Assembly (NCBI GenBank): GCA_021792455.1
Contig: JAJYUP010000012.1
Coordinates: forward strand, 1 to 47,300
Source: Actinomycetes bacterium
GTDB lineage: Bacteria > Actinomycetota > Thermoleophilia > Solirubrobacterales > Solirubrobacteraceae
Length of the DNA: 47,300 nucleotides
Direction: 5' to 3'
Under the pieces are notes generated by a model. It ran no database searches. It worked only from the letters and a program-made list of their open reading frames with translations, and had not been told where the DNA came from. Positions within the stretch are counted from its first letter, which is position 1. Each line of letters begins with the position of its first letter. Shown here piece by piece: positions 24,865-32,325 of the stretch. A program made the position numbers and the translations under genes.

Positions 24865-26328
24865 ATGTACTTCGTCTATCTTCGACGTGAGCTGCGCCGC
24901 AGGGCGAGGCAGGCGGTTCTGATCGCCATCGGCCTCGCAGTGGGAATCGGCCTCGTCGTCACCGTCTCCGCCGCCTCAGCAGGAGTGAAGAGCGCCCAGG
25001 GCGAGGTCCTGCACTCCCTCTATGGGGTTGGCACAGACATCACGGTGACGAAGACAGCTGCGCCTGGGTCGAGCGGCGCACAGCGCTTCCGATTCGGAGG
25101 GGGCGCGAATCACGCAGAGATCACGCCAGGGCAGCACATCTCCCGGCAGACGCTGCGTCCCAGCTTCGGCGAGTCGACGCTGCCCTACAGCGACGTGGCA
25201 AAGGTCTCCTCTCTCGCGGGCGCAGCAGGCGCGACAGGCGCGCTGACGCTGACGGACACCTCGTTCTCAGGGACGATCCCAAGCTTCAGGGAAGCGGGCG
25301 GACGCTTTGGCGAACCTGCGGGCGCCACAGGATCTGAAGCGGGGCGATCAGGCCCAAGCGCGGCATTCTCGGTGAGCACGTTCACAGTCGACGGCGTGGC
25401 GATCAGCAGCTCACAGGTCGGTCCGCTCACCGCCGCCGAGGTGACGAAGGGCTCCTACTTCAAGGCAAGCGAAGCAGATTCGCCCGTCGCGATCGTCAGC
25501 TCCACCTACGCGAAGCAGCATTCGCTCTCCGTCGGCTCGAAGCTGAGCGTCGCCGAAGAGAAGGTGTCTGTGATCGGGGTGGCGAGCGTCCCGTCTGGAG
25601 CAGCAGAAGTCTACCTGCCACTCGGCACCGCCCAGAAGCTGTCTGGCTCGAGCGGGAAGATCACGACGATATTTCTGCGCGCCTCGAGCGCAGGCGATGT
25701 CTCCTCCCTTGCATCGAAGGTGAGCAGGGCGATCCCCGGCGCGACGGTCGCAACATCTGAATCGCTTGCGAGCGAGGTGAGCGGCTCGCTGCAGAGCGCC
25801 TCAAAACTCGCGAACAGCCTTGGCAAGTGGCTCTCGATAGTCGCGCTGATAGTCGCCTTCCTGCTCGCCGGCCTCCTGATGGTCTCAGCGGTCTCCCGGC
25901 GCGTGCGCGAGTTCGGCACGTTGAAGGCGATAGGGTGGCGAACGAGGCGGATCGTGGGCCAGGTGATGGGCGAGGGCATCGCGCTCGGCATCGGCGGCGG
26001 CATCCTCGGGATCGTGCTCGGCGTCGTCGGCGCAGAGGTGATCACCGCAATCTCGCCGTCTCTGACCGCGACCGTCGGACCATCGTTTGCGAACGGCGGT
26101 GCATTCGCCGCGGCCGGGCCTGGAGCCTTCGGCGCAGCTGCGGGCAGATCAGCAGGACGAGGCGCCTTCACGCACACCGTGCTCGTGCACATGACAGCGC
26201 CACTGCAGGGCGGAACGATCGGACTCGCCGTCGGGCTTGCGATCGCAGGTGGGCTGATCGCGGGCGCGTTCGGCTCCTGGCGCGCAGCCCGCCTGCGGCC
26301 CGCCGCGGCCTTGAGGAGCCTTGCATGA
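24865..26328 (+). CDS. ABC transporter permease, MacB/FtsX type
   Basis: The protein has 487 residues from ATG 24865. TM1 (AVLIAIGLAVGIGLVVTVSAA) is followed by a large extracytoplasmic domain (Ser/Gly-rich, containing SSTYAKQHSLSVGSKL), then three further TM helices, with the FtsX-type segment VREFGTLKAIGWRTRRIVGQ between TM2 and TM3. A Gly/Ala-rich loop (GGAFAAAGPGAFGAAAGRSA) lies before the last helix. Such permeases move lipids, peptides or signals by mechanotransmission. The ATPase gene overlaps by ATGA at 26325-26328, forming an operon. Confidence 0.9.
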   Translation: MYFVYLRRELRRRARQAVLIAIGLAVGIGLVVTVSAASAGVKSAQGEVLHSLYGVGTDITVTKTAAPGSSGAQRFRFGGGANHAEITPGQHISRQTLRPSFGESTLPYSDVAKVSSLAGAAGATGALTLTDTSFSGTIPSFREAGGRFGEPAGATGSEAGRSGPSAAFSVSTFTVDGVAISSSQVGPLTAAEVTKGSYFKASEADSPVAIVSSTYAKQHSLSVGSKLSVAEEKVSVIGVASVPSGAAEVYLPLGTAQKLSGSSGKITTIFLRASSAGDVSSLASKVSRAIPGATVATSESLASEVSGSLQSASKLANSLGKWLSIVALIVAFLLAGLLMVSAVSRRVREFGTLKAIGWRTRRIVGQVMGEGIALGIGGGILGIVLGVVGAEVITAISPSLTATVGPSFANGGAFAAAGPGAFGAAAGRSAGRGAFTHTVLVHMTAPLQGGTIGLAVGLAIAGGLIAGAFGSWRAARLRPAAALRSLA

Positions 26329-27128
26329 GCAGCGAGCCGTCGCACAGCCGCCCCCCTTCTCCGCCCCAGGACACCACCCTGTCTCTCGCGCTCGGCACCG
26401 ATGCGATCAACGGGAGCACAAGCCTCGCCTCCTCGGGGCAGAGCGTCTACGAGCTGAGGGACGTCGTGAAGCGATTCGGACGCGGTCCGAGCGCGGTCGT
26501 CGCGCTCGACAGAGTGACCCTGACGGTGAAGCAGGGCGAGTTCCTCGCGATTCAAGGCCCAACGGGCGAGGGCAAGACGACGCTTCTGCTTCTGCTCGGT
26601 GGGCTGGACCGCCCAACCTCAGGAACGATCCTCTACGGCGGCCGCGACCTCTCGAGCCTGAGCGAGCAGGAGCTCGCGCAGCTTCGCGCCTCTGCGTTCG
26701 GCTTCGTCTTTCAGACGTTCAACCTGATCCCAACGCTGACCGCCCAGGAGAATGTCGAAACGGCGCTCGTCCCCGTTCACGCCTCGCCAGCTGACCGGCG
26801 CAGGCGCGCAGTGGAGATGCTTGCGGAGCTTGGCCTCGCAGACCGCGCAAAGCACCTTCCAGGGGAGCTCTCAGGGGGCCAGCAGCAGCGCGTCGCGATC
26901 GCGCGGGCGCTGGTGAAGGAGCCGGCCGTTCTGCTCGCCGACGAGCCGACGGGCAACCTCGACGAGGAGACGAGGGATGAGATAGTGACCCTGCTGGAAC
27001 GGCTGTGGCGCGCGCGCTCCCTCACCCTGCTGATGGTCACACACGACAGCACGGTTGCGCAACGGGCGCAGCGCATCGCCGTGATGAGGGCTGGACGCCT
27101 CACAGCAGGCGTGTCGCGAAGCGCCTGA
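26325..27128 (+). CDS. ABC transporter ATP-binding protein, LolD/MacB type
   Basis: The protein has 267 residues from ATG 26325 in an ATGA overlap with the permease stop. About 40 disordered residues precede the nucleotide-binding domain. Walker A is GPTGEGKTT (usually GPSGSGKST), the Q-loop is FVFQTFNLIPTLTAQENV, the signature LSGGQQQRVAIARAL, Walker B VLLADEPTGNLD and the H-loop VTHD. It energises the FtsX-type permease at the cytoplasmic face of the membrane. Confidence 0.95.
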   Translation: MSSEPSHSRPPSPPQDTTLSLALGTDAINGSTSLASSGQSVYELRDVVKRFGRGPSAVVALDRVTLTVKQGEFLAIQGPTGEGKTTLLLLLGGLDRPTSGTILYGGRDLSSLSEQELAQLRASAFGFVFQTFNLIPTLTAQENVETALVPVHASPADRRRRAVEMLAELGLADRAKHLPGELSGGQQQRVAIARALVKEPAVLLADEPTGNLDEETRDEIVTLLERLWRARSLTLLMVTHDSTVAQRAQRIAVMRAGRLTAGVSRSA

Positions 27129-27668
27129 GCGGCCGGAGCGCTCCCTGGCGGCGCTTGCGGTTCAGGCGGCTTGTCGTGACCGGCATCTCGCCACGCAGCC
27201 CAGCGCGCACGATCTCGACCTTCCACTGAGCCGTCCACGTGCGGTGCCTCCTCTTCTCGCGGAACGATCTCTCCCTCGGTTGAGCGGCCCATCCTGCTGC
27301 TCGTGGCAGGTGGCGGTCTCGTGGTTGCCGGAGCGGTCGAGCCGGGTCTTGGTCCACGCCCTGGGAGGCAGCGCCTCGAGCGTCTGGATCAGCTGCGGGG
27401 AGCGCTGGCGCAGCGTGATGAAGCCGACGCCGAGCTGGTCGAGCTCCCGTGTCTTTATGGGTGTCTGCCAGTGGCTTTGCGCGACTTTGGCCACAGTCCG
27501 CTGTTTATCATCGTCGTCTTGGGCTGCTTCGAGAAGATGCCCGAGGGTGAGATGGCGGCGCTGGCGTGGCGCAGGGAGGCTCTGGCCGTCCGCGATCGTG
27601 CTGAGGGTGGAGATCCCGGCATCGATGCTGGTCTTCCCATGATTCGGATCCTCCTTCAGGGGCGCCAT
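27100..27668 (-). pseudogene. Decayed DDE transposase fragment
   Basis: The minus frame ending at 27162 contains LDQLGVGFITLRQRSPQLIQ and LEALPPRAWTKTRLDRSGNH, typical of the middle of a DDE transposase. After this the resemblance moves to another frame (VEIVRAGLRGEMPV and on to 27100), suggesting frameshifts. No intact N- or C-terminus is present. The remnant sits between the ABC exporter and the ssb gene, at the left limit of the accessory region. Family assignment is not certain; it differs from the IS1634-type gene at the right edge. Confidence 0.5.
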
Positions 27669-27710
27669 GACAGCCCTGCCAGAAAGTCTGGCGCGGGAGT
27701 CTCCGACTCC

Positions 27711-27807
27711 AAGAAATCTGGGTCAGATCACACTCTCGGTCGAACCCAGGGCAGCTCAGAGAAATCCGGGTCAGATCACACTCTCAGTCGAACTAAGGGC
27801 GGCTCAG
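27711..27807. repeat. 48-bp direct repeat between transposase remnant and ssb
   Basis: Two adjacent copies begin AAATC(T/C)GGGTCAGATCACA at about 27714 and 27762, period 48 bp with about five mismatches. They have lower GC than the surroundings. Their position beside a transposase remnant suggests old insertion-sequence ends, which cannot be confirmed here. Confidence 0.75.
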
Positions 27808-27907
27808 AACGCAAAAAAGCCGCCCCCGCCTTCGTCTCGCAGGAGCGGGACCGCCTCGCAGCGACTCCGCGAGACGGCCCCGCCTCAGTGCGTATGCGCA
27901 GCGCGCC

Positions 27908-28351
27908 TTAGAAGGGCACCTCGTCGCCCGCGGATGCAGCGCCGGCGGCAACGAGCTCACCCTCGCCATCGGTTGGTCCATCGAGCCCAAAGTCGCTCCT
28001 GCCGCTCCCCGCAGATGGCGAGCCCAGGAACTGCACGGCGTCGGCGACGATACTGACAGCCTGGCGTCGCTCCTGCTCAGCGGTCTCCCACTCGCGCCAC
28101 TCGAGCCGACCATCGACGGCGACCTGGGCTCCCTTGCCCATGTAGCGGTGAACCGCCTCACCAGGCGCGCCAAAGACGCTGACGTCGAAGAAGTTCGGCC
28201 GGTCCTGGTAGTCGCCCTCCGCATCGCGTCTCGTCGCGTTGCACGCGATACGAAGGCTGCAGACGCTCGTGCCCCCAGGGGTGGCCCTGAGCTCGGGGTC
28301 ACGAGTGAGCCGACCGACGAGGACGACGCGGTTGATGTTCGAGTAGGCCAT
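27908..28351 (-). CDS. ssb: Single-stranded DNA-binding protein (accessory copy)
   Basis: The protein has 147 residues. ATG 28351 follows AAAGGAGA. OB-fold sequence NRVVLVGRLTRDPELRATPGG, FDVSVFGAPGEAVHRYMGKG, VDGRLEWREWE, then a short disordered tail ending DEVPF, the acidic tip that recruits repair and replication partners. It is shorter than main chromosomal SSBs and stands alone, without rpsF and rpsR, so it is probably a second copy belonging to the adjoining mobile-element-like gene set. A 60-bp repeat array lies in its leader. Confidence 0.95.
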   Translation of the reverse strand: MAYSNINRVVLVGRLTRDPELRATPGGTSVCSLRIACNATRRDAEGDYQDRPNFFDVSVFGAPGEAVHRYMGKGAQVAVDGRLEWREWETAEQERRQAVSIVADAVQFLGSPSAGSGRSDFGLDGPTDGEGELVAAGAASAGDEVPF

Positions 28352-28437
28352 TTTGCATCTCCTTTTGCGTGTCTGGCCGCTCCCCTGCGATCACGCTACG
28401 CGACGGTTGGGACGGGATCCTCTGGCGACCATCGATC

Positions 28438-28653
28438 TCACCGCCCTGGGGGCCCGTTTTCGAACATCGCACGCCCCTTCGCCGTCGCCTCCGCAACCGT
28501 TCCCCTTGGGGGCCCGTTTTCGAACATCGCACGCCCCTTCGCCGTCGCCTCCGCAACCGTTCCCCCTGGGGGCCCGTTTTCGAACATCGCACGCCCCTTC
28601 GCCGTCGCCTCCGCAACCGTTCCCCTTGGGGGCCGTTTCGCAGCGTCAGCCAC
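28438..28653 (-). CDS. Possible repeat polypeptide encoded by the 60-bp array
   Basis: A 71-residue frame on the ssb strand consists of units MFENGPPGGTVAEATAKGRA (20 residues, three times) with short flanks. Each unit has its own AAGGGG-N7-ATG, so translation could begin in any unit. The frame lies between the hypothetical gene at 28706 and ssb, same strand. No similarity is recognised. It may simply be a non-coding array that stays open because its period is 60 bp. Confidence 0.25.
   Translation of the reverse strand: MADAAKRPPRGTVAEATAKGRAMFENGPPGGTVAEATAKGRAMFENGPPRGTVAEATAKGRAMFENGPPGR
28441..28640. repeat. 60-bp tandem repeat, just over three copies, upstream of ssb
   Basis: GGGGGCCCGTTTTCGAACAT begins near 28448, 28508 and 28568, with a partial at 28628. 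Copies differ by one base. The period is 20 codons and the array has no stop in several frames. On the minus strand every unit has AAGGGG seven bases before an ATG. Confidence 0.97.
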
Positions 28654-28705
28654 CGCCGCCCCTGAGCCGCCCCTGCACCGCCCCCGTTGGAGCCTCGCGT
28701 CCCTC

Positions 28706-29008
28706 CTACTGCTCCTGCACGCCGGAGGCTATGTACTGAGCCACCGACGCGCCCAGGCCCAGATCGATCGTCACTGAGCCGCCGCTCAGATGAAGACGAG
28801 AGTCGTCCTCGGTGATCGTCGCCTCCCAGCCGTGCATGTCAACGAATCGCACAGCTGAGCGCAGCACCTCGGCGCGGCGCTTGTCCCGATCGTCATTCGT
28901 CATCGAGCGGTTCTGTTCGAGTTCCAGCGTCGCGCGCACCTGCTCCGGGGACTTCTCGCGCAGATCCTGGAGGTTGCGGTCGATTTCCGTCGCCACTGGC
29001 GCGAGCAT
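28706..29008 (-). CDS. Small soluble hypothetical protein of the accessory region
   Basis: The protein has 100 residues. ATG 29008 is preceded by AAAGGA at the right distance; a longer frame starts at 29056. Helical N-terminal half (ATEIDRNLQDLREKSPEQVR, LELEQNRSMTNDDRDKRRAEV) and a small beta C-terminal part (GWEATITEDDSRLHLSGGSVTIDLGLG). No known domain is recognised. It is on the same strand as, and between, the Replic_Relax-like and ssb genes, so probably part of the same element. Confidence 0.7.
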   Translation of the reverse strand: MLAPVATEIDRNLQDLREKSPEQVRATLELEQNRSMTNDDRDKRRAEVLRSAVRFVDMHGWEATITEDDSRLHLSGGSVTIDLGLGASVAQYIASGVQEQ

Positions 29009-29065
29009 CAGATCCTTTGGAGTTCTCGGGTGTACCGACACGTTGCACGTCCTCACATTCTCGGG

Positions 29066-29314
29066 TCATCGGCGCCGGTCCTCATCGCGCCGCCGCTCGC
29101 AATCAAAACCTTCTCCCAGCTGCTCTGCATCCGCTGCCTTCACCTCGTCGACTGTGGAGAGATACGCATCTGCGATACGCAGCTGTGCGCCGAGCTGGAC
29201 GGCGCCCGCTCACACCGCGAGCGCCGTCCCTCTCGCTTCTGCTTGCGCACCAGCTTCTGCCTGCGCACTCGGGCGCTCTGCAACCGCCTCCGCTTCGAGC
29301 TGTACAGCGGCCAC
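29066..29314 (-). pseudogene. Small gene-like frame interrupted by an in-frame TGA
   Basis: From GTG 29314 the minus frame reads VAAVQLEAEAVAERPSAQAE, then an Ala/Glu-rich stretch and TGA at 29212-29210. The same frame continues AGAVQLGAQLRIADAYLSTV, then DEVKAADAEQLGEGFDCERR to TGA at 29068-29066. Codon use looks like a real gene, and AAVQLEAE/GAVQLGAQ look like copies of each other. It fills most of the 354-bp gap between the Replic_Relax-like gene and the 100-residue hypothetical. Either a small gene broken by a duplication or two tiny genes; low certainty. A 23-bp direct repeat (CAGCGGCC(A/G)CACGCGCAGATG) lies at 29306-29351. Confidence 0.3.
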
Positions 29315-29362
29315 ACGCGCAGATGTGCAGCGGCCGCACGCGCAGATGTGCAGCAGGCTTCC

Positions 29363-30160
29363 TCAGCGCTGCGCCAGCAGCTCGTCCAACGCCAAGATCG
29401 CGATCGAGCGCTCGGCGCTGCATGCGCACACCGCACGCAGCACCGCCTGCTCGCTCACAGGGCTCACCACGTAGATCACGCCGGCCACCTGCCGACAGCG
29501 CGCCCAGGCGGTGCAGATCTTCTCCAGGCGCCTTGCCGACTTCACCGACAGCTCGACCTCCACGGCAATCGGCGGCTCCGTCTCTCCTCGCCCCCAGATC
29601 ACCAGATCTGGCCGATGCGCCACGCGCCGCCCAGCACCCATCAGGGTCGCGCTCGCCAGCGCGCCTCCGAGCTCGCGCTCCTGCCGGCGCAGCTCGCGCT
29701 CACCGGCGATCCTCGCGCAGGGCAGCTTCCGCTCCAGCCTCGCCGCCACGCAGGCGCAGGCGATCAGGTGCTCTGCGTTTGCCGCGGAGACTCTGCATGG
29801 TTCCAGTCCCTGCTCGCCGCATGCCTTCATGCCCGCGCTCGTGGCCGCGAACAGCGCGGGTCTGCCCGCCAGCGGACGGCTTCGCCTCAAAAGCCCTGAG
29901 CGCGCCGCCGCCGACAGGCGGGCCGTTGCTGAAGCCCCCGAGATGCCTTCGCGATCGGCGAGGGCATCCGCCGTCACGGCCCCCAGACGGGACGCCCAGG
30001 CCACGATCTCTTCGGCCAGCTGCGGCCTGCCCGTCCAAGCACCGGCTCGCCCGCGCCGCTCCATCCTTCGCGCCGCCTCGCGCCGCACCTGCTCGCCTGC
30101 TCTGCGGCCTCCCAGCGCGTCCTTCCCATCCATCACAGGCTCCTTTTCCTTCATCGTCAT
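29363..30160 (-). CDS. Replication-relaxation (Replic_Relax)-like protein
   Basis: The protein has 265 residues. ATG 30160 follows GGAGGG, 16 bp after the VirD4-like stop; the frame opens upstream to 30307 through the repeat array. Winged-helix-like N-terminal half (VTADALADREGISGASATARL, GRPALFAATSAG) and a C-terminal part HRPDLVIWGRGETEPPIAVE followed by VELSVKSARRLEKI and AWARCRQVAGVIYVV. The PD...EVE...K arrangement recalls the PD-(D/E)xK nuclease fold. The family occurs on plasmids and conjugative elements beside TraG/VirD4 ATPases, as here. A role in processing or binding transferred DNA is inference. Confidence 0.65.
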   Translation of the reverse strand: MTMKEKEPVMDGKDALGGRRAGEQVRREAARRMERRGRAGAWTGRPQLAEEIVAWASRLGAVTADALADREGISGASATARLSAAARSGLLRRSRPLAGRPALFAATSAGMKACGEQGLEPCRVSAANAEHLIACACVAARLERKLPCARIAGERELRRQERELGGALASATLMGAGRRVAHRPDLVIWGRGETEPPIAVEVELSVKSARRLEKICTAWARCRQVAGVIYVVSPVSEQAVLRAVCACSAERSIAILALDELLAQR

Positions 30161-30176
30161 CGTCCCTCCTGCCTCG

Positions 30177-31949
30177 TCACTTTCGCCCTGTTGCGTCGTC
30201 ACGCCGCCCCGTTGCGTCGTCACCTCGCCCCGTTGCGTCGTCACGCCGCCCCGTTGCGTTGTCGCCTCGCCCCGTTGCGTCGTCACGCCGCCCCGTTGCG
30301 TCGTCACCTCGCCCTGCTGCTGCTTGCCTGTGCCCAGTGGCGTTCTTCGGCGCGCTCGAGCGGATCGCCGCCAGGCTCACGCCTGCACAGGGCCCTGCGT
30401 GGACGATCACCGCCGCGCAGCCGCGGGGGAGGGCCCTCACCGTCTCTGGCGGCAGGATCCGCTCTCTCACCCGCACCTCCGTGCTGCGACCGCCGCTGCT
30501 CAGGGAGCGGCGCCAGGCGCCCCTGCAGCCTGCGAGCTTCGAGATCGTCTCCGCCGACTCTGGGACCACCTGCCTGTGGGCGATCGTCGTCGTCAGGTTG
30601 CCCAGCACCTGCCTCTCGAGCCCCTCGCGCCCGTCCAGCTCCAGGTCTGAGAGCTCCTGGGTGCCCAGGACCAGGCTCATCCCCGCGGCCCTCGCACGCG
30701 CGAAGAGCCCACCGATCTCGGATGCCGCCAGCGCCGCGAACTCGTCGATCACCGCCAGCCAGGGGATGGTCTCGCCCTGGAGGCAGGCCATCGTCGTCGA
30801 CAGGTCGGCCACGATCGCGGAGCCCAGCATCCGCATCAGCAGCGGCCGCCTGTCGGACCGCAGCCGGAAGAGGACCACTGAGCCGCTTTCGATTGCGCTC
30901 AGCAGATCGAACTGCGGCGCCGCCTCAGTCGCTGGGTCGAGCCACCTGCCCACGTCGGACTCCGCGACGATCGAGATGCGGTCGCGCACCCCGGAGAGCT
31001 CGCGCCGCTGCCGCTCGGTCAGGGAGTCCAGGTAGTCATAGATCGGGCTCGCCTCCTGCTCTGCCAGGCCGCGCGCCAGCTGCTCCAGCTTCGCTGGGTC
31101 CAGATGCTCCGCCAGGACGCGCAGGCTCAGCTGCATCTTCGCCGCTCTCAGGGCCCTCGTCTCGTAGCCCAGGAAACGTTGGGCCTGCCGCAGATAGTGC
31201 GGCTCTGTGAACCGCTCACCGGCGAGCAGCTTGTCGGCGATCTCCGTCTCTGAGCCATTCGCGAACGGGTTGAACACGGTGTCGCCGTCTGGCGACCACT
31301 GCAGCAGACGCCTCCCTGCCGCCTCTGCGGCGGCGCTCAGCGCCGCGTGGAGATTCCCGTCCTCCTTCGGGTCGACCACGACCACTGGCAGCCCCTGCTC
31401 GATCGCCCTGCAGGCCAGCAGCGTCTCCGTCACCGTCTTGCCGGACCCTGCCGCCCCCACCACCAACGTGTGCACACCGCCGGCGCGGCCGCCGATCGGA
31501 ATCCGGACGCAGCGGCTGTCGGCGTCGGTGCCGACCACGACGGTCAGCTCGCCGTCACGAAGCTCGGTCGCCTCGCTGCCGCTGCCCACGCGCCTCACCT
31601 CGCGCGCCAGCATCGCCAGCATTTGCAGCGGGCCGCGGCGCTGCCTCGCGGAGGCCGCCAGATCCATACCGGCGGCGAGCTCCCTCTGCTCCCTTGCGCG
31701 GCAGCGATACGTCGCGCAGCCGCCCGCGCTCAGAAGCGCGAGGCTCAGACCGCCGAGGTCGGGGGCCACCAGAACCGTCGCGCCGAATGCTGCGGCCGCC
31801 CAGGTCCAGCGGAGGTTCAGCGCCCTCAACGCGGCGCTCAGAAGAAAGCCGGCCGCAAGGCCGGCGATCACGTCAACTGACGTGCCTGCGAGCCAGTGGA
31901 TCGGCATCGCAAGCGGCGCGAACGGGTCGATCCCGTTTGACGGTTTCAT
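30177..31949 (-). CDS. VirD4/TraG-like conjugative coupling ATPase
   Basis: The protein has 590 residues from ATG 31949. Two N-terminal hydrophobic segments (DVIAGLAAGFLLSAALRAL; TWAAAAFGATVLVAPDL) are followed by Walker A (VVGAAGSGKTVTETLL) near 165, VVVVDPKEDGN near 190 (family motif) and Walker B WLAVIDEFAALAAS near 400. FGTQE-like GTQELSDLELDGR and IAHRQVVPESAETIS follow. The C-terminal about 43 residues are six DDATGR(R/G) repeats from a 21-bp array. Family knowledge: membrane hexamers that pump DNA into a type IV secretion channel. The Replic_Relax-like gene starts 16 bp downstream. Confidence 0.85.
   Translation of the reverse strand: MKPSNGIDPFAPLAMPIHWLAGTSVDVIAGLAAGFLLSAALRALNLRWTWAAAAFGATVLVAPDLGGLSLALLSAGGCATYRCRAREQRELAAGMDLAASARQRRGPLQMLAMLAREVRRVGSGSEATELRDGELTVVVGTDADSRCVRIPIGGRAGGVHTLVVGAAGSGKTVTETLLACRAIEQGLPVVVVDPKEDGNLHAALSAAAEAAGRRLLQWSPDGDTVFNPFANGSETEIADKLLAGERFTEPHYLRQAQRFLGYETRALRAAKMQLSLRVLAEHLDPAKLEQLARGLAEQEASPIYDYLDSLTERQRRELSGVRDRISIVAESDVGRWLDPATEAAPQFDLLSAIESGSVVLFRLRSDRRPLLMRMLGSAIVADLSTTMACLQGETIPWLAVIDEFAALAASEIGGLFARARAAGMSLVLGTQELSDLELDGREGLERQVLGNLTTTIAHRQVVPESAETISKLAGCRGAWRRSLSSGGRSTEVRVRERILPPETVRALPRGCAAVIVHAGPCAGVSLAAIRSSAPKNATGHRQAAAGRGDDATGRRDDATGRGDNATGRRDDATGRGDDATGRRDDATGRK
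30184..30312. repeat. 21-bp tandem repeat, six copies, at the 3' end of the coupling ATPase gene
   Basis: GTTGCGTCGT or a one-base variant recurs at 30190, 30211, 30232, 30253, 30274 and 30295. Flanks alternate (CACGCCGCCCC, CACCTCGCCCC), giving a 42-bp higher-order period. The frame is kept, and the array is also open in the frame of the next gene. Confidence 0.95.
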
Positions 31950-32281
31950 GCCGTCACTCCTTTCTGGCGCCCTTCCAGATTGGCGCCATAGATGTGGAAA
32001 GCGCCGCCGGGGGGCGGCGCTTCGTCGTGTTGGGTTGCGGCCTCAGGCCGCGTTCGTTGCGCTGCAGAGCAGCGCCCGAAGACAGGGGGGCCTCAGCGCG
32101 CCTGCGCAGAGCGCGCAGCGTTCAGGGCTGGGGCCAGGTTCCTCAGGTGTGTCGATCCAGGCGGACAGCGGCGGCTCACGCCCAGGCCAGCGCAGCATCA
32201 GGGAAGAGCTTCGCGGCTATGCCAGCTCGACCTCGCGTGGGCTCACGCAGGCCAGCGCAGCATCAGGGAATAGCTTCGCGG
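31950..32281. other. Intergenic region with duplicated gene end
   Basis: The 332 bp between the coupling ATPase and the upstream hypothetical gene hold no supported gene. The right part is the 67-bp repeat described separately. The left part is GC-rich, with GCCGCCCCCC-type runs. Confidence 0.6.
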
Positions 32282-32325
32282 CTATGCCAGCTCGACCTCG
32301 CGTGGGCTCACGCCCAGGCCGTCGC
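32174..32325. repeat. 65-67-bp tandem repeat overlapping the 3' end of the hypothetical gene
   Basis: GGCCAGCGCAGCATCAGGGA followed by AGCTTCGCGGCTATGCCAGC appears twice (units from 32174 and 32241), and GCTCACGCCCAGGCC restarts at 32306. The second copy contains the last codons and TAG stop of the gene at 32282-33310; the first is a non-coding copy of the same end. Confidence 0.93.

Noticed and set aside
27797-27825. Intrinsic terminator after ssb (GGGCGGCT ... AGCCGCCC)
   Set aside because: The stem is good, but the A/T run is in the loop rather than after the stem, so it is not a classic terminator in either direction.
28441-28640. LexA (SOS) boxes in the 60-bp repeat upstream of ssb
   Set aside because: The TTCGAA core is present but the actinobacterial pattern GAAC-N4-GTTC is not, so SOS control is not supported.
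28148-28777. 209-residue plus-strand frame across the 60-bp array
   Set aside because: It is open because the repeat period is divisible by three and lacks stops; it overlaps ssb antisense and shows no start signal or domain.
30161-30307. Upstream extension of the Replic_Relax-like protein through TTQRGG repeats
   Set aside because: ATG 30160 has GGAGGG directly upstream, and the extension would be a second-frame reading of the array that encodes the tail of the coupling ATPase.
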